Numbered from the stretch's first letter, positions 43,985 to 58,079 are shown. The stretch is DNA of 64,000 bases from Planctomycetota bacterium (GCA_020639295.1 JACKGY010000003.1:310001-374000); one strand, 5' to 3'. Notes: generated by a model from the sequence alone, not told the origin. A program made the numbers and translations.

Positions 43985-44150
43985 CGATTTGCTCCCGGTC
44001 GACGACGCTGGGGACGAAGCGCGGCATTCGGCCCCTCGAGGCCGAAACCGGGGCCAAGAATCGCGGAGAAGTCCGCAGGCCCGACCCCACGTCGTGCCGT
44101 ATGCCCGATCTTCGCAAGGCGCGCGCCGTTCGGCGTCGCGACGGCCATCC

Positions 44151-44525
44151 TCAGGCGCGAGACTGGACCCCCTGGGGCCTCCCCGGCAGGAAGACTCCGC
44201 TCGGTGCCGCCTCCTCCAGGGCGACGAAGCCCAGGGCGACCAGCAGATCGGCGGCCAGACGATCCTCCTCCTCGCTGTCCCCGAAGCGGATCGTGAAGGA
44301 GAAGAGAAGCTCGTCCGCCCCGAGCAGGAGCTCGAGGAAGCGCCCCGGGCCCAGCTCCAGGCGGGAGCGTTCGGGCCGCGACCGGTCGACCCGATGGCCG
44401 AGGCCGGCGAGCGCCTCGAAGACGTCCTGACGCGAGCAGAGGATGCCCGGTTCCCAGTCGGCGGGGATCTCGTCGCGATGCCGCAGCGGGCGAGGAAGGT
44501 CCTGGACGAGCAGTTCTCGGATCAT
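44151..44525 (-). CDS. Small hypothetical protein
   Basis: 124 residues, acidic and Leu-rich, without a signal peptide or known motif (MIRELLVQDLPRPLRHRDE; LGPGRFLELLLGADELLFSF; DSEEEDRLAADLLVALGFVAL). I placed the start at 44525 because AAAGGA lies six bases upstream. The ATG at 44531 touches that site. The function is unknown. Confidence 0.55.
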   Translation of the reverse strand: MIRELLVQDLPRPLRHRDEIPADWEPGILCSRQDVFEALAGLGHRVDRSRPERSRLELGPGRFLELLLGADELLFSFTIRFGDSEEEDRLAADLLVALGFVALEEAAPSGVFLPGRPQGVQSRA

Positions 44526-44672
44526 CGGCATTCCTTTCCGGGCTGGAAGGCGGCCGTTCCGGCGCCAGGATGGGCCGCCCATGCTTCATCGGAACAGACT
44601 ACTTTGCGGCATGAAGCAAAGCACGCATCGCCTGGATTTCGCGTCGGCTTCCTCGTGGTGCGCGGTTCTCGC

Positions 44673-46826
<2,154 letters not shown>

Positions 46827-46981
46827 GATCACTCGGTGCGGAGAGTGTCCCTGCCGCATCATCGGACCGGTCCGGCATGGGCCTTGACCAGAACCGGTCC
46901 CGTGGTCCCTGGGCCTCGTCCCCGCCGAGCGCGTCGGGGCGGGGAGGCCAGGCCGTCTGCGTGGCCCCGCGGACCGGGTGA

Positions 46982-48700
46982 TCAGGGCGCCAGCGGAATG
47001 ACCTGGCGGCCACCCTTCTCCGAGCGGAACTCCACGACGAAGGGCCCGGGCCCGCTGACCAGCCACTCGAAGCGCCGGGTCTGGCGGCTGCCGAGCCCGT
47101 CCTCCAGCCGAAGTCGTTTGCGATCAAGTAGATGGGGACGGCGGCGCAGCTCGGGTTCGCGGCCGAGCAGCTCGGCGGCGGCGTGACAGTCGAAGGGCTC
47201 CGGACTGCTCAGCTCCAGGAAGTCGGGCAGGCCGATGAGGTTCGCGGCGGCCTGCACGGTGCGGGTGGGGATGAGCTCGTCGTTCCGGATCGCCACGGTC
47301 ACCCGCCTCAGCCCCTCGCCGAGGTCCTCGAGCCCGGCTTCGAGGAAGCGTAGCTTGGGCATGTGCTCGGCCTGGTTCAGGGTGAAGGCCGTGTTGCGGT
47401 GGCAGGTCTCCTCGAGCAGGAAGGGTGGATTCACCCGGCCCGAGTCCTTGGTCCAGCCGCCGATCTCGATCGCGCCGTAGCGCGGATGCTGGAAGGGCTT
47501 CCAGTCGTGGTAGTGGCTGCCCATCATCACCAGGTCGTTGAAGTCCTTGCGGTCGTCCGGCCCGGTTTCGCGGGTCTGGAAGCGCTGGGAGTCGTTCCAG
47601 AGCTCGTTGGTGAAGCTGATGATGCCGAGGCCCTCGGCGGCGTAGTTCACGAAACCGCCGTGCACGGTGTAGAGATCCTTGTGGAGGATCATGTAGCGAT
47701 AGAAGGGCAGGATCCGCTCGCCCTCGCGGCCGAGTTCGTCGTAGACCTGAACGTCGGCGCGGGGATACTCGGGCAGGTTCGCCGCGCCGGGGCCACGCAG
47801 GATCATGCCGCCGGCGTTGTGGTAGCTCTGGAGCGAGGCGATGTTCGGGTGGGCGCGCAGGAAGTCGCCGACCGCGCGGGTCTCGGGCTCCGAGAAGGGG
47901 TAGGCGCCGGCGCCGAACTGCACGTACTCGGGCTGCCAGTCGGTCGGGTTGTTCCGGTTGAGGTCGTAGCCGCCCGGGCCGTCCTCGTTGAGCTGGCCGT
48001 CGTCATCGTCGTCGATGCCCTCCGAACCGAGGATGATCCAGTCGCCGTCCTCGTCCGCGCCGACCCGGACCAGGAAGCGCGGATCGGCCGGGTCGATCTT
48101 GTGCGTCCCGCCATGGCCGACGTGCTGGCGCATCATCGTGATGCTGCCGTCGCCGTCGAGATCGTTCGGCCCGTCCTCGTCGGCCAGGCCGTCCCGGTCG
48201 TTGTCGATCGGACGTAGGCCGGAGCGGGACGACGAGGGCGTGTTCGCCTGGGAGATCCAGTAGTCACGGCCATCGGGATTGACGCTGGGCAGGATGTAGA
48301 AGACCCGCTCGTCGAGCAGGCGGGTCAGCCGCTCTTGCTTGCCGTGGTTCTCGAGCAGGTAGGCGATCGTGTACAGGCAGACCTCGGCTCCCTGGATCTC
48401 GTTGCCGTGGACGTTGGCGTCGATGTACATCGCCGCCTTGTCCCGTTCCTTTCCCGTGGCCGGGTTCATCAGCGTGATCAGGCGCAGCGGGCGGCCCTCG
48501 TGACTCCGGCCGATGGTCTCGACCCGGGCCAGCTCGGGAAAGGCCTTCTGGTAGCGATCGAGCAGCGCGTTGATCTCGGCCTGGTCGTGGTAGCGGTTGA
48601 AACGGATCGGCACCGCGAGCTCGCCGGGCAGCTGGGCCCGCAGACAGCCGGTGGCGGCGAGGAGGACGAGGGCGATGGCGACGGCGATGCGGCGGGTCAT
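46982..48700 (-). CDS. Secreted M14 family zinc carboxypeptidase
   Basis: 572 residues with an N-terminal signal ([17 protein letters not shown]). It may be a lipoprotein, though the lipobox is imperfect. The zinc and catalytic residues of M14 are all visible: His98 and Glu101 ([11 protein letters not shown]), Arg249 (DLNRNNP), His294 (QSYHNAGGM) and Glu366 (SFTNELWND). An Asp-rich insertion ([20 protein letters not shown], ~167-186) probably binds calcium. It removes C-terminal residues from peptides outside the cytoplasm. The start ATG overlaps the stop codon of the paralogous upstream gene. Confidence 0.9.
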   Translation of the reverse strand: MTRRIAVAIALVLLAATGCLRAQLPGELAVPIRFNRYHDQAEINALLDRYQKAFPELARVETIGRSHEGRPLRLITLMNPATGKERDKAAMYIDANVHGNEIQGAEVCLYTIAYLLENHGKQERLTRLLDERVFYILPSVNPDGRDYWISQANTPSSSRSGLRPIDNDRDGLADEDGPNDLDGDGSITMMRQHVGHGGTHKIDPADPRFLVRVGADEDGDWIILGSEGIDDDDDGQLNEDGPGGYDLNRNNPTDWQPEYVQFGAGAYPFSEPETRAVGDFLRAHPNIASLQSYHNAGGMILRGPGAANLPEYPRADVQVYDELGREGERILPFYRYMILHKDLYTVHGGFVNYAAEGLGIISFTNELWNDSQRFQTRETGPDDRKDFNDLVMMGSHYHDWKPFQHPRYGAIEIGGWTKDSGRVNPPFLLEETCHRNTAFTLNQAEHMPKLRFLEAGLEDLGEGLRRVTVAIRNDELIPTRTVQAAANLIGLPDFLELSSPEPFDCHAAAELLGREPELRRRPHLLDRKRLRLEDGLGSRQTRRFEWLVSGPGPFVVEFRSEKGGRQVIPLAP

Positions 48701-50397
48701 GGCAGGACGACCTCCTCGCGGAGCAGGGGCCCGTGGGCCGGGGCAAGCAGGATCGCGAGGCGCTCACCCTGGCGGCCCCGGATCAGCCAACGGGCAGCGT
48801 GCCGGCCGACCCTGGCCGGAAGGGCGGCCAGGGTCTCGCGAACCTGACCCTGCAGCACCCGATCGCGGGGCAGATCGAGGACGAGCTGCAGCGGCAAGGG
48901 CACGCGGCAGGTCTCGGCCTGCTCCGTGGTGCTGGGCATGGTGCCGTCGTTGACGACGTCGAGTTCGATCTCGTAGAGGCCGGGACCGGTCGCCGTCACC
49001 CGCAGGTCGGCGATGCCGAGCCGGGGCAGCTGGGCGGCGAGGGCGGCGAGGAACCTCTCCTGGCGCGCGGCGATCATGGCGATGAAGGTCGCGGCCGGGT
49101 TGCGGCGGACGTAGGGCTCGAAACCGCCGATCTCGACCGGACCGAGCTGCGGATGGTCGAAGGCGGTCCAGGGGCGGAAGGCCTCGCGGTGGACGCGCTC
49201 GGCCTCGAGCTGGAGCGCATCTTCGGCCGGACGCGAGACGGGGCCGATCTCGTTCGGTTGCGAGGTCGCCGCGGCCTTCGGGGACTCGCCGGCCTGGGCC
49301 TCGAACAGGCAGATGGCGAAGGACGGCAGGCCGAGCTGGTAGTAACACCAGTCGTGAAAGCTCCCCGGTGCGGCCCGATCCCGCGCCTTGAAGGGCTTTC
49401 CCTCCTGGGCGAGGAGCGCGGCCACCTGCTCCAGGAGCTTGCGGTCGGCGGCCGTGGGCGCGCGCCTCGGTTCACGTCGGGCCGGTGGCTTCGACTCGGC
49501 CGCGGGGATCTCGGCCAGGTTGTCGTGACCGCCGAAGACCACGACGACGGCGATCTCCGGCCGGGCCAGAACGAAGTCGGCCAGGGCTCGGGTCTCAGGC
49601 TCGCTCATCGGATGCGGCCCGCTGGCGAGGTCGTGCTCGACGAATCCCTGGGGGAAGTTCCGGTCGAGCTGGACGCCGACGGCCGGGTCCTCGGCGAACT
49701 CGCCGTCGCCATCCTGATCACGGCCCTCGATGTTCCGGAGGTACCGGCCGCGATGCTGGGCGTCCGCGGCGACCAGCAGACGTGGGTCCTTCTCGTCGGT
49801 GATGAAGGTCCCTTCCGGATCGGGCCAGCGCATCTCGAGGATCAGGCCGTCGGCGTCCAGGTCGAGCGGCTGATCCTCGTCGGCGTCGCGGCCGTCGCGA
49901 TCCTGGTCGATCGATCCCGCGGCGCCGGGAAGGTCGCAACGGGCTCCCTTGCGGAAGTAGCGTTCGCTGCCGTCCAGGTCGACGCGAGGCAGGATCAGGA
50001 GGTCGTGGTCGGCGAAGCGGCGCGCGAATTCCTCCTCCGGGAGGTCCAGCCAGGTCGCGACCAGGTGCATCAGGACCGCGCTGCCGACCAGGATGTCGGA
50101 CTCGAGGCCGGAGACCAGGAGGATGGCGGGCCGATGAGCGCCGCGGGCCGCCAGGGTGGCCGGGAGGCCGTCCAGGGCGGGGCGATCGAGGTCGCCGACG
50201 CGCAGGGCGACGATCGGCCGGCCCTCCCGGCTCGTGCCGACCGGCTCCAGGCGGACCCGGCTCGGCTGGCCCCAGGCCGCGAGCCGCTTCAGGTCGGAGT
50301 CGAGCCGGGCGGCGTCGAGATAGGCGTCCGGGGGCGCCTGGGCGCCACCCCGGACGATCAGGAGGGCGAGCGCGGCGAGGATGGAGAGGAGCTTCAT
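48697..50397 (-). CDS. Degenerate M14 carboxypeptidase paralogue, probably catalytically inactive
   Basis: 566 residues with a signal peptide (LSILAALALLIVRGGAQA). It aligns over its length with the neighbouring carboxypeptidase, sharing the Asp-rich insertion (DQDRDGRDADEDQPLDLDADG region), VQLDRNFPQGF and HPMSEPETRALADFV. However, the zinc-binding HxxE is replaced by VSGLESDILVG, and the segment aligning with the catalytic glutamate reads SFAICLFEAQ. One His survives (FGGHDN). I infer loss of zinc catalysis and perhaps a binding or chaperone role. It is translated just ahead of the active enzyme with an ATGA overlap. Confidence 0.8.
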   Translation of the reverse strand: MKLLSILAALALLIVRGGAQAPPDAYLDAARLDSDLKRLAAWGQPSRVRLEPVGTSREGRPIVALRVGDLDRPALDGLPATLAARGAHRPAILLVSGLESDILVGSAVLMHLVATWLDLPEEEFARRFADHDLLILPRVDLDGSERYFRKGARCDLPGAAGSIDQDRDGRDADEDQPLDLDADGLILEMRWPDPEGTFITDEKDPRLLVAADAQHRGRYLRNIEGRDQDGDGEFAEDPAVGVQLDRNFPQGFVEHDLASGPHPMSEPETRALADFVLARPEIAVVVVFGGHDNLAEIPAAESKPPARREPRRAPTAADRKLLEQVAALLAQEGKPFKARDRAAPGSFHDWCYYQLGLPSFAICLFEAQAGESPKAAATSQPNEIGPVSRPAEDALQLEAERVHREAFRPWTAFDHPQLGPVEIGGFEPYVRRNPAATFIAMIAARQERFLAALAAQLPRLGIADLRVTATGPGLYEIELDVVNDGTMPSTTEQAETCRVPLPLQLVLDLPRDRVLQGQVRETLAALPARVGRHAARWLIRGRQGERLAILLAPAHGPLLREEVVLP

Positions 50398-50464
50398 TCC
50401 GGCTTTGTAATCGAAGGCGCCGGAAAGGTCGAGCGGCGGCCGCCCGGTCGGGGCGGCCCAGTTC

Positions 50465-51037
50465 TCAGCGACGGCCGAGTCGGCGGAGATCGTCCTCGGC
50501 GGGCCGGTATTCCGGATCGAGGTCGAGGGCGCGGCGATACTCGCTCTCGGCGGCCGCCCCGTCGCCCTGGGACTCGTAGAGTTCACCCAGGGCCGTGTGG
50601 GCCTCCGGCGTCCGGTACTCGGTCAGGGAGAGCTTGAGGAGCCGTTCGGCCCGGACCGGGTCGGAGCTGCGCTGGGCCTCGTAGAGGTAGTCGTAGGCCC
50701 GGTCGCGGCGCTCGTCTCGTTCGCTGCGATAGACCCGATCGCGGTCGGCCTCCTCACGGACGATTACCGTCCGTCGGGCGCGGATCTCGTCCTGGCGATC
50801 TCGTTCCCGGGCATCGGCATCGGCCTGGATGGCACCGGCGAGCAGGCCGACGCCGGCGCCCACCGCGGCGCCCGTTCCCGGCTTGCCGGCCGCCCAGCCG
50901 ACCAGGGCACCCAGACCGGCACCGGCGGCGGTGCCACCCACGATCGAGGTGGACGGACTGCGATTGGCATTGGTGCGGCAGGAGGGCAGCGCGACGAGCG
51001 CCACCAGCACGAGGGAGATCACGATCATGCGGGACAT
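50465..51037 (-). CDS. Lipoprotein with glycine-zipper and TPR segments
   Basis: 190 residues. A lipoprotein signal ends in VALPSC. A Gly/Ala-rich membrane-spanning stretch follows (GGTAAGAGLGALVGWAAG ... AAVGAGVGLLAG), a glycine zipper as in outer-membrane proteins. Next comes a highly charged helix and a C-terminal TPR (AHTALGELYESQGDGAAAE). It is probably anchored in the cell envelope. The ATG at 51037 has AAGGA eight bases upstream. The function is unknown. Confidence 0.72.
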   Translation of the reverse strand: MSRMIVISLVLVALVALPSCRTNANRSPSTSIVGGTAAGAGLGALVGWAAGKPGTGAAVGAGVGLLAGAIQADADARERDRQDEIRARRTVIVREEADRDRVYRSERDERRDRAYDYLYEAQRSSDPVRAERLLKLSLTEYRTPEAHTALGELYESQGDGAAAESEYRRALDLDPEYRPAEDDLRRLGRR

Positions 51038-51124
51038 GACTTGTTTCCTTCTCATCATCCGCTCGCTCACGACGGAGCGCGAGACAGGCGCACTTGATAC
51101 GCGATCGGGGGCGGGGCGCGAGAG

Positions 51125-52687
51125 TCAATCCGCCGAGAATTCTCCGGCCGCGGCGGGGTCGAGGGCCGGCAGGAGGACCCGGAAGGTCGAGCCCTGACCG
51201 GGCCTGGAGTCGACCTCGATGATCCCGCCCGCCTGACGGACGATCCCGTAGCAGGTGGCGAGGCCGAGACCGCTGCCTCGTCCCCGCGGCTTGGTGGTGT
51301 AGAAGGGCTCGAAGATCCGCTCCAGGACCTGTGGTTCCATGCCCGAGCCGTCGTCGGTCACCGCGATCTCGATCTGCTTCCGGCTCGGGCCCGTGCTGGT
51401 CGCCGCGACGACCTGGCGCGTGGTGATGCGGACGCGACCGCCGGGATCGACGGCATCCCGGGCGTTGATGACCAGGTTGAGGACGACCTGCTCGAGTTGC
51501 ACCGGATCGACGAGCACCATGGGAACGGGCTCGAGACCGTCGAGGTCGATCTGGGCGCGTTCCGCCAGGGCATGCTCGATGAGCCCGCGCATCTCCAGGA
51601 TCAGGCGGCCGACGTCGACCGGGACCGGAGTCACCACCTGCTTGCGCGCGAAGGTGAGGAGCTGGTCGATGAGCGCGCCCGCGCGGGCCGTGGCGCCGAT
51701 GATCTCGCCGATGTCCACGCGGCGATCGTCGCGCGCGTCGAGGGTCCCGCCGAGCAGCTCCGCGTAACCCCTGATCGCGGTCAGGACGTTGTTGAAGTCG
51801 TGGGCTATGCCGCCGGCCAGACGGCCGATGCTCTCCATCTTCTGGGCCTGGAAGAGCTGGCGCTCCAACTGTTTGAAGGGAGTGAGATCCTGGATCGAGC
51901 CGTAGATCCGTCGGACCCGGCCGTCCTCCCACTCGGGAATGCCGCGGACCTGCACCGGGACGATGCGGCCGCAGCGGCTGCGGATGCGCAGCTCGGCCTC
52001 GAAACCGCGGCCACATTCGACGCAGTCGCGGAGCAGGTGGCGGATGACCGGGCGGCAATCCTCCATGAAGAAGGCGATGCTGTCCTCGATGTCGACCTGG
52101 TCGCGCTCCGGATCCGTCCCGTGGATGGCGTGGGTCTGCTGGGTCCAGTGGAGCGCCGGGGGCGCGATCTCGTACTGCCAGCCGCCGATCCCGGCGGCGC
52201 GGGCGCTCTCGCGTTTCAACTTTTCGAGCAGCTTGTGGTGGGTGATGTCGCCGATCGAGCCGGCCATCCGGACCGGTCGGCCGAGCTGATCGCGCTGGGT
52301 CGCCGCCCGGGAACGGAACCAACGGTACTGACCACCGGCATGGCGGAGGCGGTACTCGACGTCGAAGGCCGTGTCCGTCCGGCGGTGCTCTTCGAGTCGC
52401 GCGAAGACGAGTGGGCGGTCGTCCGGGTGCAGTCGATCGGTCCAGCTCGTGAGCGGCTGCGGGCCGCTCAGGACCTCGAGTCCGAGCAGCTCGTAGTAGC
52501 GGGGCGCGAAATAGACCTCGTCGGTGAGCAGGTTCCAGTCCCAGATCGCCTCCTCGGTCCCGCGGGTGACGAGCTCGAAGCGTTCGGCGATGTCGAGCAG
52601 TTGCTCGATCCAGGGCGACCGGTCGTCGCTGGACTCGAACTGCCGCCTGAGATCAAGGAGCTCTCGATCAAGTCGAGAAGAGGACAT
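51125..52687 (-). CDS. Cytoplasmic PAS-PAS sensor histidine kinase
   Basis: 520 residues without membrane helices. Two PAS domains are read: ~38-155 (EAIWDWNLLTDEVYFAPRY, RLHPDDRPLVFARLEEH) and ~165-290 (GIGGWQYEIAPPALHWTQQ). The second carries a Cys pair (DCVECGRGF). The kinase part has the phospho-accepting His in GGIAHDFNNVLTAI, the N-box LVINARDAVDPGG, DDGSGM and GSGLGLAT. It is an NtrB/hybrid-type kinase. No response regulator gene is adjacent, so the partner is elsewhere. Confidence 0.9.
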   Translation of the reverse strand: MSSSRLDRELLDLRRQFESSDDRSPWIEQLLDIAERFELVTRGTEEAIWDWNLLTDEVYFAPRYYELLGLEVLSGPQPLTSWTDRLHPDDRPLVFARLEEHRRTDTAFDVEYRLRHAGGQYRWFRSRAATQRDQLGRPVRMAGSIGDITHHKLLEKLKRESARAAGIGGWQYEIAPPALHWTQQTHAIHGTDPERDQVDIEDSIAFFMEDCRPVIRHLLRDCVECGRGFEAELRIRSRCGRIVPVQVRGIPEWEDGRVRRIYGSIQDLTPFKQLERQLFQAQKMESIGRLAGGIAHDFNNVLTAIRGYAELLGGTLDARDDRRVDIGEIIGATARAGALIDQLLTFARKQVVTPVPVDVGRLILEMRGLIEHALAERAQIDLDGLEPVPMVLVDPVQLEQVVLNLVINARDAVDPGGRVRITTRQVVAATSTGPSRKQIEIAVTDDGSGMEPQVLERIFEPFYTTKPRGRGSGLGLATCYGIVRQAGGIIEVDSRPGQGSTFRVLLPALDPAAAGEFSAD

Positions 52688-52774
52688 GTCGCCGTGCTCC
52701 GCCAGTTGCCTTCGTCCTCGATGCTAACTGGAGTTCCGGCCGATTGTGCAGGGGAAGTGGAACGGGCATGAAGA

Positions 52775-52805
52775 GGCCCCTGGTCGCCAGCGGAGACCAG
52801 GGGCC
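52775..52805 (-). terminator. Terminator-like hairpin at the end of the cox operon
   Basis: GGCCCCTGGTC/GACCAGGGGCC, a perfect 11-bp stem with a 9-base loop, about 20 bases after the last stop codon of the oxidase genes. The tail on the minus strand is TCTTC. It probably ends the respiratory transcript. Confidence 0.7.
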
Positions 52806-52826
52806 GATGATGCGATCGTCCGCCGC

Positions 52827-53174
52827 TCAGCGGTAGCGGATCACGTGGTCGGCATTACGCAGAAGCTGTGATTGGTAGTTTCCTGTATCCATGACCGCCA
52901 GGCTGATGAACAGGATGACGAACAGGATGCCGACCACGAAGACGATGGCGTTGAACACCTTGTCGTAGCGGAGGTGCATGAAGTAGAGCGCGACCAGCAC
53001 GGCTTTGACCGTGGCGATGATCAGCGCGAGGCTGAGATCGAAGCGGCCGAGGTCGTGGGTGGCGACCCAGACCGTGGCGCCGGTCAAGACCAGCAGGGCG
53101 CCGAAGACGCCGAGCAGGACCTTCACCGGCATGACGTGCGCGAGCTCGTTGTGGTGGTCGTGATTGTCGGTCAT
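52827..53174 (-). CDS. Cytochrome c oxidase subunit IV-type membrane protein (caa3)
   Basis: 115 residues with three membrane helices (VLLGVFGALLVLTGATVWVA, LALIIATVKAVLVALYFMHL, IVFVVGILFVILFISLAV). The motif LYFMHLRYD at the end of the second helix is typical of this prokaryotic subunit IV family. The His-rich N-terminus is DNHDHHNEL. It is a small accessory subunit without cofactors. It is the last gene of the cox operon, eight bases behind subunit III. Confidence 0.88.
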   Translation of the reverse strand: MTDNHDHHNELAHVMPVKVLLGVFGALLVLTGATVWVATHDLGRFDLSLALIIATVKAVLVALYFMHLRYDKVFNAIVFVVGILFVILFISLAVMDTGNYQSQLLRNADHVIRYR

Positions 53175-53182
53175 GGGGCGTC

Positions 53183-53913
53183 TCAGTGAATCAGGTAGAG
53201 CAGCGGGAAGAGGAAGATCCAGATCAGGTCGACCACGTGCCAGTAGAGCGCGGTGAAGTCGATCGGGCCGAAGTACTTCGGGCCGAATTCGCCGCGCCGG
53301 GCGCGGAGGTAGAGCCAGAAGATGACGCCCATGCCGATCAGGACGTGCAGGCCGTGCAGGCCGGTCATGCAGAAGTAGATGCCGAAGAAGCTGCGCAGGT
53401 TCTCCGGCGCCGGCCGGGCCGCCGGGTTGGCGACCGTGGCACCGCTCTCGTCGGTTATGTGGAGCGGAACTCCGTCCGGGTCCTCGTGGGCACCGAAGTG
53501 GGCGTTCGGGAACAGGCCGTTGTGGATCTTGTGATGGTACTCGACCGACTTGATCCCCATGAAGCCACCGGCGCAGAGCAGGGTGACGATGAGGCAGAAC
53601 TTCAGGCCCCGCTGCTGGCCGAGCTGCGCGCAACGCACCGCCCAGGCCATGGTCAGGCTGGAGAGGATCAGCACCGCCGTGTTGATGCAGCCGAGGGTCG
53701 TGTCCAGATAGCCCGAGGCGTAGCTGAACAGGTCGGCCTCGTTCGAGCGATAGACGCTGTAGGCGGTGAAGAGACCGCTGAAGAACAGGATCTCGGTGAC
53801 CAGGAAGGCCCACATGCCGAACTTGCCGGTCTCGAACTGCTGCTCCGGCGACTCGAAGTGGTGGGCGAGGCGGTAGGCCGGATCGACCTCCGCGTGGTGA
53901 TCGGCGGCGCTGC

Positions 53914-53917
<4 letters not shown>
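53183..53917 (-). CDS. Cytochrome c oxidase subunit III
   Basis: 244 residues with five to six membrane helices ([39 protein letters not shown]). Family landmarks include [34 protein letters not shown] and [19 protein letters not shown]. It stabilises subunit I and its proton entry and has no redox centre. A soluble loop at ~140-175 is slightly longer than usual. The start overlaps the subunit I stop (ATGA). Confidence 0.95.
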
Positions 53918-55602
<1,685 letters not shown>

Positions 55603-55606
55603 GCGG

Positions 55607-56569
55607 TCACTCTCCCTTGGCCAGTGACTTGAGGTAGGTGATGATGGCCGTGATCTCGTCGTCCTTCATGCCCTTGAAGGTGGGCATGACCGGCTGGAAG
55701 CCGGCGACGACCTTGGCCTGGGGATTGACCAGGGACTCGCGGACGTAGTTCTCGTCCATGGTCACCCGGCCACCGCCGCTGATCGCGCGCTCGGTGCCGA
55801 AGCTGCCGAGGAAGCTGGGCCCGGTGAGGGTCTCGCCGGTGATCGAGTGGCACTGGGCGCAACCCCGCTTGTGGTAGAGGATCTCGCCGGCGGCGAGCAG
55901 CGAGGGCGCGTTGCCGACGATGTCGGCGGCCTTCTCGACCCAGTCGTCGAACTCGGCCTGGGGCAGGACGTGCACCTTGGCCAGCATCTTCGAGTGCAGC
56001 GTGCCGCAGTACTCGGTGCAGAAGAGGTTGTAAGTGCCGGGCTCGTCGCACTGGAACCAGGAGTCGGTGTAGCGGCCGGGCACCACGTCCTGCTTGAGCC
56101 GGAAGGCCGGGATCGAGAGGCTGTGGATCACGTCCTCCGAGGTCATGACCAGGCGGATCGCCTTGCCGGCCGGGACGTAGAGATCGGGATCCTGCGCCGA
56201 GTTCGGATAGTTGAACTCCCAGCTCCACTTCTTGGCGGTCACCTGGACCTCGAAGGCCTCGGGCGGCATGGTCCGCGAGGCCAGGTAGGTGGTGAAGCCG
56301 TAGTAGAAGATGAAGACGATCAGGATCGAGGGGATGACGCTCCAGACGATCTCCAGGGTGCCGTTGTGGGTGGGGCTCTTCTCGGCCGAGACACCCGGGC
56401 GGCGGCGGTACTTGAGCACGAAGGCCGTGCCCACGGCGATGATGAGGGCGAAGAAGATCGCCGAGATCGCCAGGATGAAATGGAACAGCCAGTCGTGGTC
56501 GCCGGTGTTGGTGGAGGCCCCATCCGGAAACCAGAAGCCCTGGGCGAAGAACATGAACGAATCCCTCAT
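55607..56569 (-). CDS. ctaC: Cytochrome c oxidase subunit II with fused cytochrome c domain (caa3)
   Basis: 320 residues. Two membrane helices lie at ~28-52 and 73-96. The CuA domain has ligands His149, Cys184, Glu186, Cys188, His192 and Met195 ([13 protein letters not shown]). A C-terminal cytochrome c domain with CAQCH at 237-241 and Met295 (QPVMPTF) makes it a caa3 enzyme. Electrons arrive at this haem c, presumably from alternative complex III, and pass to CuA. There is no obvious cleavable signal peptide. Its start overlaps the SCO gene stop. Confidence 0.96.
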   Translation of the reverse strand: MRDSFMFFAQGFWFPDGASTNTGDHDWLFHFILAISAIFFALIIAVGTAFVLKYRRRPGVSAEKSPTHNGTLEIVWSVIPSILIVFIFYYGFTTYLASRTMPPEAFEVQVTAKKWSWEFNYPNSAQDPDLYVPAGKAIRLVMTSEDVIHSLSIPAFRLKQDVVPGRYTDSWFQCDEPGTYNLFCTEYCGTLHSKMLAKVHVLPQAEFDDWVEKAADIVGNAPSLLAAGEILYHKRGCAQCHSITGETLTGPSFLGSFGTERAISGGGRVTMDENYVRESLVNPQAKVVAGFQPVMPTFKGMKDDEITAIITYLKSLAKGE

Positions 56570-57414
56570 GCAGTTGTCGTGAGCGCGGTCGATTCCGACC
56601 GGCGCCGCCGTTCGCGACGCCAGAGGATGAAGATCAGTCCGCCGACCAGGAGCAGGACCAGGGCGCCGCCGATGCTCATCAGCTTGCGGGCCGCCGGCGC
56701 GTAGGCTCCCGCCTCGGCGTCGTAGTGAAAACAGAACAGGAGGATCTGGTCCATCGTGGACCCGATCCGACCTTCAGCCGCCTCGAGGAGGCTGAACTTG
56801 AGCGTCTTCTCCGGGATCGCGACCCCGTAGAGATAGCGCGAGACCTTGCCCTCGGGGGTGAGGACGATGCTCACCGCCGCGTGGGCGTACTCGCCGGTCG
56901 CCTCGACCTTGCGATAGCGGAAGCCGACCTCGTCGGCGAGCTGACGGATGGCCTTCTCGTCGCCGACCAGGAAGTTCCAGCCCGCGGCGGCCTCGGGGAT
57001 GCCCAGGCGCTCGATGTAGGTGGCCTTCTTCTCCGCGGCGCGCTCCGGTCGCTCCTCGGGGTCGATGCTGACCGTCACCAGGCGGAACTCGCGGCCGGGG
57101 CGGTAGTCGCAGGCGCGGACGGTGTCCACGAGCCCGTTCAGCTGGAGCCCGCAGAGCATGGGACAGGCGGCGTAGTTCAGGGTGAGGACGACGGGCAGCT
57201 TGCCGTCGAGGAGCTGCGCCAGCCGGATGGTGGCGCCGGTCTCGTCGCGAAACGAAAGCGCCAGGTCGACCTGGGCGTCGAGCTTCTCGTCGACACCGAC
57301 CCCCTCGAGTTCACGGGGGATGTCTCCCTGGCGCTGCGCCAGGGCCGCTCCCGGGAGGAGCAGGGCCCAGGCGATCAGGATGGTGATGGTTCGTTCAGCG
57401 GCCCAGCTTGCCAT
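56566..57414 (-). CDS. SCO1/SenC family copper chaperone
   Basis: 282 residues. A signal sequence (ILIAWALLLPGAALAQ) leads to a thioredoxin-like domain with Cys84-x3-Cys88 (YAACPMLCG) and His178 (YAHAAVSIVL), the three copper ligands of SCO proteins. A C-terminal membrane helix (IGGALVLLLVGGLIFILW) anchors it. It delivers copper to the CuA site of subunit II, whose gene follows. I chose the ATG at 57414, which leaves a 20-base overlap with the small upstream gene. Confidence 0.92.
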   Translation of the reverse strand: MASWAAERTITILIAWALLLPGAALAQRQGDIPRELEGVGVDEKLDAQVDLALSFRDETGATIRLAQLLDGKLPVVLTLNYAACPMLCGLQLNGLVDTVRACDYRPGREFRLVTVSIDPEERPERAAEKKATYIERLGIPEAAAGWNFLVGDEKAIRQLADEVGFRYRKVEATGEYAHAAVSIVLTPEGKVSRYLYGVAIPEKTLKFSLLEAAEGRIGSTMDQILLFCFHYDAEAGAYAPAARKLMSIGGALVLLLVGGLIFILWRRERRRRSESTALTTTA

Positions 57415-57721
57415 CCGTCGAGTCCGCGATGGGCGTCGCCGCCTCGTCGACGACGACGCGCATGGCATCGTCGATCGGGAGGATGAGGCGACCGCTCTGC
57501 TTGTCGGCCCAGCGGAATTCCATGAGACGAGCCTGCTGCTCGGCCTTCGCGACGGTCCCCATGGTGGCGGGGGCGGTGGCGAGACGGCCGCTCTCCAGCG
57601 ACGCTTCGCTGCTGTTGAAGAGGCCCTGCAGGGCGATGACCGCGATGACGACCCACAGGCCGGCGAGGCTGCCGTAGGCGAGGGTCTTCTTGACGTCGAT
57701 GCGATCTTTCTCGATGGCCAT
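57395..57721 (-). CDS. Small membrane protein at the head of the cox operon
   Basis: 108 residues with one membrane helix near the N-terminus (LAGLWVVIAVIALQGLF), then a soluble tail. The tail motif GRLILPIDDAMRVVVDE recalls short conserved proteins I have seen beside oxidase clusters in other bacteria, but I cannot name it. AGGAG lies eight bases before the ATG at 57721. It may be an assembly factor. Confidence 0.7.
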   Translation of the reverse strand: MAIEKDRIDVKKTLAYGSLAGLWVVIAVIALQGLFNSSEASLESGRLATAPATMGTVAKAEQQARLMEFRWADKQSGRLILPIDDAMRVVVDEAATPIADSTDGKLGR

Positions 57722-58079
57722 TCCGTGAACTCCTGGTCTGGTCATCCCGCCGGTGGCGGGGGAGCCTCGAGGGCTCCGTTCCTGGTGCCGCCGGCATCCG
57801 GCGGGGGCGTCTTTCGAAGCGTGCTCATTCTTTTTCACGGACGTCGTGACGCAACGGGGCAAGTTGTCGCACCGCGGGCTGGTCATGTTCCGGAAATCAA
57901 ACTGGCACGGAAGCTTAGATCGGTTGGCGGGGGCCCCGCCGTTGAGCGGGAAGTCACCCAGCAGGCCCGGGCCGGCCGATCGGATCGTGTGCCGCGTCGA
58001 AAGACGCTTCGGCAGGCGGACTTGCGAACACCGCCGGCCGGGTCCGCTCGGGCGGACCCCCTGCAAAACTCCTGGTCAG
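57722..58079 (-). promoter_or_regulatory. Intergenic region between act and cox parts, likely cox promoter
   Basis: About 360 bases between two same-strand respiratory operons. No gene is recognisable. Because strong hairpins lie at its upstream end, the cox genes probably have a promoter here. I cannot identify the exact boxes. Confidence 0.4.

Noticed and set aside
57860..57920. TGGCAC-containing segment considered as a sigma-54 promoter
   Set aside because: The second box (TTGCA) is not at the right distance.
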